A stretch of 64,000 nucleotides of DNA from Prosopocoilus inquinatus (Eukaryota > Arthropoda > Insecta > Coleoptera > Lucanidae). Each line of letters starts with the position of its first letter. Position 1 is the first letter of the stretch. The notes beneath the pieces are model-generated. The model was not told the origin of the DNA and made no database searches. It worked only from the letters and a program-made list of their open reading frames with translations. Shown here in pieces: positions 42,826 through 51,500 of this stretch. The stretch covers positions 59,706,212 to 59,770,211 of the forward strand of contig CM069870.1 in assembly GCA_036172665.1 (NCBI GenBank). Direction: 5' to 3'. A program made the position numbers and the translations under genes.

Positions 42826-44911
42826 TAAAGACCGGATTTACATGTGCTAAAAAAGTGGAAAATAAGTTTTTTTTATGCGATTAAAATAGATCAAAATATG
42901 GATATTATATGCGATAAAAATTTTATTTTACTTATACTTTAGAATAATAAAAACATAAATTGTTTCATATAAGTAATTTTAACACTTAACACTTAAATAG
43001 TAGGATTACAAAATATAATCAACAGTTGATTTAAATTATTTGGGGTAAAATTTTGTCGTCTGTCTGACAAAATATTTTTATAAGAGGAAAACGAACGCTC
43101 GACACCGCATGAAGTAATGGGCGCAAATTTCATGGATGCTACATCTTTGGGGTCCATGTCCAAATCCTCTTCACTTTGACCTTTTAAAACTAAACAGATT
43201 TTCCTCATTTTATTGTAGTCAGGATTACGTAATAGAACCTTGTCTAATTTTTCCATTAACTTTTCTCCTATCTCCCCTGGAATTGATTTTACACTTTCAA
43301 TTGCATCATCGACCACTTCAAAAGAATCTAATAGAGCCGTCTGGGATGATTCCAACTTTTTAATGGTGGATATTAAAACCGAAAAATGAGTTTTAATGAA
43401 TGCTAATTGATTCCCGATGTTTGTGTTCGACATGCATTCCTTACAAATTCTTAAAGCCGCTGAATTGGAATCATCCAATTCTAAGAAAATTTCCTTTAAT
43501 TGTTTAAAGTTATCTGCGTAAAAATTTGCTGCTTCAAGCCACGTACCCCATCTCGTAATTATTGGTTCTGGTGGTAATGGCAGGTCAGCAGCTAATTCTT
43601 TATAGTGTTGTATACGCAGTGGGGCTTTAAGAAACGCCTTTTTTCCGTTATTGATCAACTTATTTACTGTTGGGTATTCTAGTCGCACCAATTCAGCGAG
43701 CCTATTCATTGCGTGAGCCATACAAGTGAAGTGCATCAGATTTGGGTAAAACACCTGTAAAGCCTGTCCTGCTTTTATCATGTAGGCTGCTGCATCAGAC
43801 ACCATTAGTAATATATTTTCCGATTTAACTTGATTAGGTGCATATAAAAGTGTCAAGCTGTCGTTAATAATACGTGCGATCGTTGAATGATTTGTTTTTT
43901 TTCCAAAACTGCACTATTTACCAAATAAGGTATTGGTGCAACTGTGTTGCTTAATACTCCTGCTAACATATTTGCTACATAACGACCGCAGGCATCTGTC
44001 GTTTCATCAACTACTATATAAATATTGTTGTCGCTAAGCTTCTCTCTTATTTTCTTCATCCGTTGCTGGTAGCATATACTTAGATAGTTTTTCCGCAAAG
44101 TCGATTCATTTGGAATATGACGATTGCAATATTTTTCCAAAAAAGTTCGAAAACTTGCTTGTTCAAGTTTATGCCAAGGAATGTTTGACTCTGCCATAGC
44201 ACTGCACAAGTCTAAAAAGAATTCATTTCCTGTGTCACTGCCCTGTGAGTTACTGGCTGTTGAAGAAATAAAAGACTGCTTAAAGTTAGATACATCTTTT
44301 CTCCGACTCCTTATGGAGGTTTGTAGCCAAATGTTGATCAATCTGGTACTTTTGGTCTGACGATGACACCTTAAAATATTGTCAAAATGAAAATGTGATT
44401 TTTAAGAGAATTTGTAAGGTGTCTACCTGTTTTGAGCATGCGTTGCAAAAATTAACTTTTCCATCTGTAGTTAGATGTTTAGATGCTTTAATCCATTTTT
44501 TCAATAGATCAAGAGGATGCTACTTTCGGCATTTTGAAAAGATAAGCACTGAATTTATTTCGTCTTTAAATTTAATAAGAAAATAACAACTAATTCGCGT
44601 TGATAAATACACTAGTCACTAGTCACACACATTCACGGAGTAAAATAAAGTGGCCAGACGTTGAGGAGAATAAATTACTTCTTGGAAAAGCTGCAGACTT
44701 GAATATTGACCGTATATTGAATTATAATGTTATTTATATCAATATATGGATAAATAAATAAATATGCGCTAAAAGTCTAAAATATTAAGTTATATGCGAA
44801 ATAAAACTACCATTTTTGGGCTTCTCTAATCGACAAACATATAAATACAAAACGCCAAGTTTAGGTATGTTAGCGTAAAAAACTTGTAAAAACTTATAAA
44901 TCCGGTCTCTA
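42826..44911 (-). mobile_element. hAT element 2 (BED-finger type)
   Basis: The ends are TAAAGACCGGATTTA on the left and TAGAGACCGGATTTA on the right (minus strand), very like those of element 1. A perfect 8-bp duplication GTTATAAA flanks it (42818-42825 and 44912-44919). Length is 2086 bp. Confidence 0.93.
42993..44532 (-). pseudogene. hAT transposase pseudogene with BED zinc finger
   Basis: Two exons on the minus strand. Exon 1 (44532-44427) starts MPKVASS, suffers an early frameshift, and encodes WIKASKHLTTDGKVNFCNAC and SKQ before the donor GTAGAC. A 57-bp intron (44426-44370) ends TTTTAAG. Exon 2 completes the BED finger (QIDQHLATNLHKES) and continues in frame through NESTLRKNYLSICYQQRM and IVVDETTDACGRYVANML. 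A frameshift near 43855 separates this from 43856-42993: SENILLMVSDAAAYMIKAG, FTCMAHAMNRLAELV, PIITRWGTWLEAANFYA and the C-terminal SCGVERSFSSYKNILSDRRQ (hAT dimerisation motif). It keeps about 100 codons that element 1 lacks. Intron position is shared with element 1. Confidence 0.88.
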
Positions 44912-44919
44912 GTTATAAA

Positions 44920-45311
44920 TCACTTACGCTTAGGCAATCCTCCTGGTATTACTTATCCGTGTGGGATCCTCTTTACTACCGCAATCTGCTGATAGCTCAG
45001 TGCAGTTCAGCTCTGCACGGACCGGCCCGGAGTTATGATCCCTGTCGCGCTGGATGCTGTACGGAAACGACGTCCAACACAAAAGATACGTTCGATACCC
45101 AAAGAAATGTCTTATACTAGAGTCCAATACTAAAAGCCCATAAGAAAGAAGTATCGAAAACCTAACAAGACATGGACCATTTTCACTACTTACTTGTGCA
45201 AATTCACCGACTTCTAATTACTGCAAAATTGCGTTAAAGTCACGTGGAGTAGTTTCAGAATTGAGCAAAGCCGAATTTGAATTATGTCACTTCGGATAAG
45301 TCTCCAAAAAT
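44920..45311. other. Unassigned DNA
   Basis: No gene recognised. A moderately GC-rich block at 44935-45070 has no clear frame or RNA fold. Confidence 0.35.
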
Positions 45312-45585
45312 AGGACGACACACACAAACAAGCACACTCTAGATTGTTCCATGAACAATTCCAAGGGTGCAGGGGCCGAGATGGCCGCCGAGAGCGCGAA
45401 ATTTAACATACCACGTGCGAAATCAGCCAATCGTAAATTAGCATAATACTCCAGGGATAAAATACATATGTCTGCGATTTGCAAAAGGTCAATTAGTGGA
45501 ACGGAGGACTAATAGATGGTGTCAGCTTCACAAAATAGAAAATTGGTGAAAATAATTAGATTGTAAAAGCAAGTGGAACAAAGTA
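45312..45585 (+). repeat. Dispersed repeat R3, copy 1
   Basis: Diverged direct repeat of 47003-47258. Aligned blocks include GCCGAGATGGCCGCCGAGAG/GGCGGAAATGGCTGATGCGG, TACCACGTGCGAAATCAGCC/TACCACGTACGGATTCAGCC and TTGTAAAAGCAA. The pair could be the old LTRs of an element whose interior has been lost. Confidence 0.55.
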
Positions 45586-45611
45586 TTTACCTTCTGAGTA
45601 AAAATTTACTT

Positions 45612-45806
45612 CCACGATGTTGCTACCTATTCCTCTAATTTACCTAGAAATTTTAGCAAAATTACGTCACGAATGGGGAATAGCAAGAAAAGTTCGTAGT
45701 TACACGTGGAATTCCCTATCTCGAGTGGAGATGCGGGTCGTGGGTCGATCTTTAACGATAATTTGTTTAAGGACGCCAGAGATTATTGTTCAACGGGAAT
45801 CCTTGT
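45612..45806 (+). repeat. Dispersed repeat R2, copy 2
   Basis: Homologous to 38046-38228. It sits directly after R3 copy 1, so R2 and R3 may be parts of one element. Confidence 0.6.
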
Positions 45807-45962
45807 CATTCTTTAACGTTTATCGCTACGAACGGATGACGTCGAAAACGTGTCATTTCTACTGCTACGCAAAGAGATGGTGGGCCGCATAAATTCAACA
45901 AAGAAACTATAATACTGGCAATTTATTGCTCTCGTAAAATGTGTTTGATATTTAGTTACTTA

Positions 45963-46176
45963 CGCCGGTATTCATAAACCAATTCGTTCGTTCGTTTACA
46001 ATTCGCCATAATTCATAACCTGTACATATTTCCCGCATTTTGGGCGCATAACCAGTGAGAATTGAAGAATATTTTATGAATTTTTTTTTCCAAAAGGCGG
46101 CAAATACGAATGATTTATGAATTATGGCGAATTTTAAGTGAACGCATAGCATAAATTTTGTTTATGAATACGAGCC
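45963..46176. mobile_element. MITE with TTA target duplication
   Basis: 214 bp. The left end is CGCCGGTATTCATAAAC. The right end on the minus strand is GGCTCGTATTCATAAAC. Inner arms share AATTCGCCATAATTCATAA. TTA flanks both sides (45960-45962 and 46177-46179). Confidence 0.85.
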
Positions 46177-46179
46177 TTA

Positions 46180-47002
46180 GTATTTAACTGTAAATTAAGT
46201 GACAAAATTTAAATAGTTATTCGAGGTCCTCGGTTAACCTAACAGTGTCAATATTAATAACCAATGCACCTAAAATTACATCCACATTCTTTAATTAGCA
46301 AATAATCGGGTACGGACACGTCACTCTGTGGATCGTCTATGACGTCACTCCAAAATAAATTTCAAGGCACTTATGCGATGCTGCTTTTTGCACGCCGTCC
46401 GCCGTTGAGACGCCTAAAACCTCTGCTACCTTTCGTTCGAAGCCCAAATACTTGCTTGGTAATTATTGAAATTAGAACTGCCATGTAAAACTTAGTTACA
46501 ATAATCGGAAATAGAAGGGCCGCCGATAAACGCAATCGACGAAAAACGAATAGGTGACAATGAAAACCTAAACGGACGATATAAGCCTGTGAGAGAGTGA
46601 AACAGCGAGAGATTAGCGATGACTGATTTTAACACATTACCAGAGAAAAGAATTCAGGCCACGTAGTGACGTTTTCTACGCTGAATGTATTATTGCCACT
46701 TTTCCGCGGCCTCCGATACGATGCACCAAATTGTATTGAGTGGGAGAGACAGCATTCACGTGTTGTAGGCGAGATTGATACAGTCCGAGTACTAAATTTT
46801 CATACCGTTCTCGGAACAAGTGGCCCGAATTCTTTTCCCTGCACATTACACAAATGCAGCATACCTGTGTATAACTTTCACAGGCTCCTTGATAATGCAG
46901 AAAATGCACTAGCGTCACAAGAGTGTTTTCCAAAGCCGACAAAACCGTATTCGAATCATGTCCACGCGGACAAATAAGTCTCCTCCAAATTTAAATTATC
47001 CA
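46180..47002. other. Unassigned DNA
   Basis: No gene recognised. The open frames at 46666-46977 lack motifs. Confidence 0.4.
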
Positions 47003-47258
47003 GACGGAGGAAAACACAATCGCACTCTTTGACTGTTCACCCAAGCAATATCAGGAGGCGGAAATGGCTGATGCGGCCGCGAAAGCGTTTGTACCACGTA
47101 CGGATTCAGCCAATTAGGAAAATATTCTCGAGATGAAAACGCAAGCCTGCATGTCAGGAACGGCGGTCTCTGGAATAAAGAAGTAATCTTCCTGGAACAG
47201 AGTAGGTGATCTATCACGGCTGAAATTAACAAGGTTGTAAAAGCAACTGTAACAATGC
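47003..47258 (+). repeat. Dispersed repeat R3, copy 2
   Basis: See copy 1 at 45312-45585. About 1.7 kb separates the two. Confidence 0.55.
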
Positions 47259-47395
47259 CACAGTTGTTTTATTATTTTTCAAAACCAAAACTCCTAGCAA
47301 AGGCATCATGTCGCTCAGATTGCTAACTTAATACTGAGAGATGAGCGAATGCGGATAAAGATGGCAACTAACTTACGCAAACTCCCAGTAAATAC

Positions 47396-47721
47396 TGTGG
47401 CGAGTCAACCGGACTCAGCGAAAGGCGTCAAGAAGTCGGTCCGCTTGATGTGTCATCGGCCGTCACGCGTTCGGGGCCTGTATCGAGCAAACTAGAATCT
47501 TCCAGCATCGAGACTTCCAGACGCCTGCAGTAGATATAAAATCGCCCGGAGTTGACTCACCAGGCAGTCGAATTCGAACAGCGATAGTCGAAGTTAGATT
47601 TTAGTGTGAAAATAAATTGTTAGAAATAAATTAGTTTTTAAGCTTTATTAAATTACGGTTAAGTTTGTATCGAGTGTTTTATTCGTTTAAATAAATAAAC
47701 TCAAACCCTAGAAACGTAACA
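47396..47721 (+). repeat. 5' LTR of the macrodomain gypsy
   Basis: Starts TGTGGCGAGTCAACCGG and ends CCTAGAAACGTAACA. It contains GATATAAAATC (TATA box, 47535-47540) and, downstream, several AATAAA-type signals (for example in AAATAAATAAACTC). Confidence 0.97.
47535..47540 (+). promoter_or_regulatory. LTR TATA box
   Basis: TATAAA within GTAGATATAAAATCGCC, about 140 bp into the 326-bp LTR, suited to start the genomic RNA. The 3' LTR has the same site. Confidence 0.65.
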
Positions 47722-47740
47722 GTGGTGTCAGGTGTGGGGT
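47722..47740 (+). promoter_or_regulatory. Primer-binding region
   Basis: GTGGTGTCAGGTGTGGGGT follows the LTR directly, where the tRNA primer should anneal. The matching tRNA was not determined. Confidence 0.5.
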
Positions 47741-47818
47741 TTGTGCAAATAAATAAACAATTTAAAGTAAATTAAATTTAATCAGATTATTAAATAAGTA
47801 CAGTATCGAAAAAAAACA

Positions 47819-48301
47819 ATGGCTACGAGAAAAGTGTTGTTGAAAGACTTAAAAGTGGCCGAATTAAAAACCGAATTGGAAGAACGAGAGTTAGAAACCT
47901 GTGGTTTGAAAGGCGCACTTCAACAGCGTCTCCGATCCGATTTGTTGACAGCTGGTGAAGATCCAGAGACGTTCCTTTTCGAAATTTCGTGTGGTCCCGT
48001 CGATTTTAATAAAATCTTGAAGGATGAATTTCGAGAACAATCCAGAAATTTGGACGAGAAGTTTCAAGAACAGTCTGGAAATTTAGAGAAGAAACTTCTA
48101 GAACAATCTGGAAATTTCAAGGACGAACTTCGAGAACAATCCAGAAATTTGGACGAGAAGTTTCTAGAACAATCTGGAAATTTCAAGGACGAACTTCGAG
48201 AACAATCCAGAAATTTGGACGAGAAGTTTCTAGAACAGTCTGGAAATTTAGAGAAGCTTAGAGAACAATCCAGAAATTTAGAGGATAAGCTTCTAGAATA
48301 A
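47819..48301 (+). CDS. Gag N-terminus: SAP domain and hendecad coiled coil, ends at premature stop
   Basis: 160 codons, in the same frame as the long ORF at 48344. Residues about 8-45 form a SAP domain (LKVAELKTELEERELETCGL, then KGALQQRLRSDL), a helix-hairpin-helix that normally binds AT-rich scaffold or nuclear DNA. From about residue 66 an 11-residue unit of the type xEQSxNLxxKL repeats and predicts a long rod-like coiled coil. The frame ends at TAA (48299-48301) at a position where the sister units have a Gln codon, so this is a nonsense substitution and not the natural end. Start: the only early ATG, preceded by CAAAAACA-like context, about 100 bp after the 5' LTR. Confidence 0.85.
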   Translation: MATRKVLLKDLKVAELKTELEERELETCGLKGALQQRLRSDLLTAGEDPETFLFEISCGPVDFNKILKDEFREQSRNLDEKFQEQSGNLEKKLLEQSGNFKDELREQSRNLDEKFLEQSGNFKDELREQSRNLDEKFLEQSGNLEKLREQSRNLEDKLLE

Positions 48302-48525
48302 TCTGGAAATTTCAAGGAAGAACTTCGAGAACAATCCAGAAATTTGGACGAGAAGCTTCAAGAACAATCCAGAAATTTAGAGGAGAAGCTTCTAGAACAA
48401 TCTGGAAATTTCGACAAATTACAAAATAAATTGTTGGAACAATCTAGAGACTTAGACGAGAAATTTCGAGAGCAATCCAGAAATTTCGACGAGAAATTTC
48501 TAGAAGAAACAAGGAACTTGCAAGA
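48014..48525 (+). repeat. Hendecad (11-codon) tandem repeat in gag
   Basis: About fifteen 33-bp units encode REQSRNLDEKF, LEQSGNFKDEL and similar. Nearly identical pairs of units (66 bp) at 48125-48240 show recent expansion. The premature stop at 48299 falls in the ninth unit. Confidence 0.9.
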
Positions 48526-51500
48526 AAATGTGGAAGAAATCATATTCCAGCAGGATAATAAAATCAAAAATCTGGAACGAATCATGGCGGGGTTGCGAGT
48601 GTTCGGGGATCAGCCACCAGTAGAAGTACTAGAAAAGAATGAAACCCGAATTGTGGAAGGACCAGCAGAAAATTCTAAACTGAAGATAAAACCACCAACG
48701 TTCGATGGAAAGTCTTCTTGGCCCAACTACTTCAAACAGTTCGAAGCAGCAGCAAAGGCGAACAGATGGACGGCCAGCGAAAAAGCCACTTCGTTAATTG
48801 TGGCCTTGAGAGGGGACGCTATCGATGTGCTACAGACGATGCCGCCAGAGGAACAAGAAGACTTCTACAAGCTGGTGAATAGGATGGAAATGCGTTACGG
48901 ACAGGCCCATCTGACCGAGGTATACCATGCGCAGTTGAGGAATCGCTGTCAGAAATCCGGAGAAACTCTTCAGGAATTCGAAGCAGACGTTGCGCGTCTG
49001 GCCCAGTTGGCATATCCCACAGCTCCTGTTGAATTCCTCAAATGTTTGACGGTGCAGACCTTCATAGATGGAATCCGTGACCCAGACAACCAGCAGGCAT
49101 TGAGAATGACCCATCCGAAGACGTCCAAGAACGCATTGGCTTATGCCTTGGAATTTGAAGCGGCGAGACGAGTCTCAAGAGGGCATGTCAAGGTGCGAGC
49201 GGCTATGGACTTCCAAGAGGAAGAAGAGGAAGAATCCGCTAACGCCAAGGTGGGATCTGCTATAAAGGAGCGACCCAGGGAGTATACCACCGCCGAGGAT
49301 GTTCGCCGCATTGTGGAACAGGTCTTCAAGCAGAAGAAACCGCTGGTGTGGCCAGGAGGAAGGACATGTTCGCAGGCGATGTCCAAAGCCCAGACAGGAT
49401 CCAAGGAAGCCACAGTTAAACTAAGCCGGGTCGGTGCAGAGGGGCAAACGTCGACCCGTATTCAAAGGCCCCCAAAGACGAAAGCCAACCAAGTAATATC
49501 CCTACGGCAGTTAACCAGCAGTATCTTCGTGGATGTTACCATTGATGACATTCCTCACACCATGTTGTTGGATACGGGTGCGACGAAGACCATCCTAAGA
49601 CCCGACGTCATTAAGTCATCTGGACGCACCGAGCCGACCAAGTGGAGACTGAAAACTGCAACTGGAACATCAGCAACTGTCCACGGTGAAGTAGAGGTTA
49701 TCATCACCATTGGTTCAACTCCAATAAAACACCGTGCACTGGTGGCAGATATAGAGGACGAGGCAATTTTGGGCATGGACGTCATGTGTGCCCACGGGTT
49801 CCAATTGGACTTAAAGCGTGGCGTAATGGCGGTCAATAATGAGGAGTTGGTTCTTCATCAACGAGGGGACGTGGCCGCTCGAGTAGTCCTCGCTGAAGAC
49901 GTTGTATTACCCAGCAGGACTGAGGTTATCGTCGACGCAAAACTGGACGGTGTTTTTCAAGATGGGCAAGTCATTATGGTTGAACCTAATACTGATGATC
50001 AAAGGATTGGAAGAGGAGTCCTCGTTGGGAAAATGTTGTTGACGGCGAAGAAGGAAGTACCTGTCCGCCTGATGAACGTCAATTGTTTCTCTGTCAATAT
50101 CAAGAAAGGAACAATCTTGGGAAGCTGCACCATGGTGTCCTCCATCTCCCGGCAACTTGAAACAAACGTGCCAGAAGCGAAAGTCCCAAAGAAATTATGG
50201 GAAATGGTTATGTCAACAGCCCAGGAATTGACTCCAGACCAGAAGACAAAAGCAAAGAATCTGATCGGCCGCTATCAAGACGTATTTGAGGTAGAAAATG
50301 GATCCAAGGGAAGAACTGATGTCGTGAAACACAAAATAGAGACTGGAGAAGAAAGACCTATCCGTCAAGCCCCAAGGCGATTACCGTTGGCGAAGCGTGA
50401 GGAAGCGGAACGCATTATTCGCGAGATGGAAAAGGATAATGTAATAGAACCATCAAGCAGCCCGTGGGCGTCACCAGTAGTGCTTGTGAAGAAGAAGGAT
50501 GGGTCCACCAGGTTCTGTGTAGACTACCGGTTACTCAATAATGTCACCAAGAAGGACAGCTATCCCTTGCCCCGGATTGATGATACCCTGGACACCCTGG
50601 CCGGCTCAAAGATCTTCTCAACTTTGGACTTAAAGAGTGGATATTGGCAAGTGGAGCTGGCGCCCGAAGATCGAGAAAAGACGGCGTTTTCCATTGGTAT
50701 GGGTCTATGGCAGTTCACAGTGATGCCATTCGGGTTATGTAATGCCCCAGCGACATTCGAGAGGTTAATGGAGACGGTTCTGAAAGGTCTGTCCTGGACA
50801 ACGTGCATGGTGTACCTTGACGACATAATTGTCGTGGGAAAGACGTTCGACGACCACCTAAGGAACCTGGAAGGAGTGTTCCAGCGGCTTCGCGGAGCTG
50901 GACTAAAGCTTAGCCTCAAGAAGTGTCACCTGTTCCAGAAGGAAGTGAATTACCTGGGGCACATTGTTAATGGAAACGGAATCGCCGTGGACCCTGTGAA
51001 GATTCAGGTGGTGAAAGACTGGCCAACTCCCACAAATAAACACCAAATAAGGAGTTTCCTTGGCCTGTGCACTTACTATCGGCGCTACGTTCCTGGATTT
51101 GCAGACATTGCTAAGCCGTTAACAAAACTCACTGAAGAAGGTCGTCCATTTGAATGGGACCAACAGTGTCAAATTGGCTTTGAACAACTAAAGCAGTACT
51201 TGGTTAGTGCTCCTATTCTGAGTTATCCTCTCCCGGAAGGCAAGTTCGTCGTGGACACAGATGCTAGCAACGTTGGGATTGGTGGCGTACTCTCCCAGAT
51301 ACAAGAGGGGCAAGAGAAGGTGATCGGCTACTTCAGTAAAGTCCTATCAAAGCCGGAACGAAACTATTGCGTCACAAGAAGGGAATTGCTAGCCGTCGTA
51401 AAAACGATAGAACACTTCTACAAGTACTTGTATGGTAGACGCTTCCTGCTGAGGACCGACCACGCCGCTCTAAAATGGCTTCTCCGTTTCAAGAACCCAG

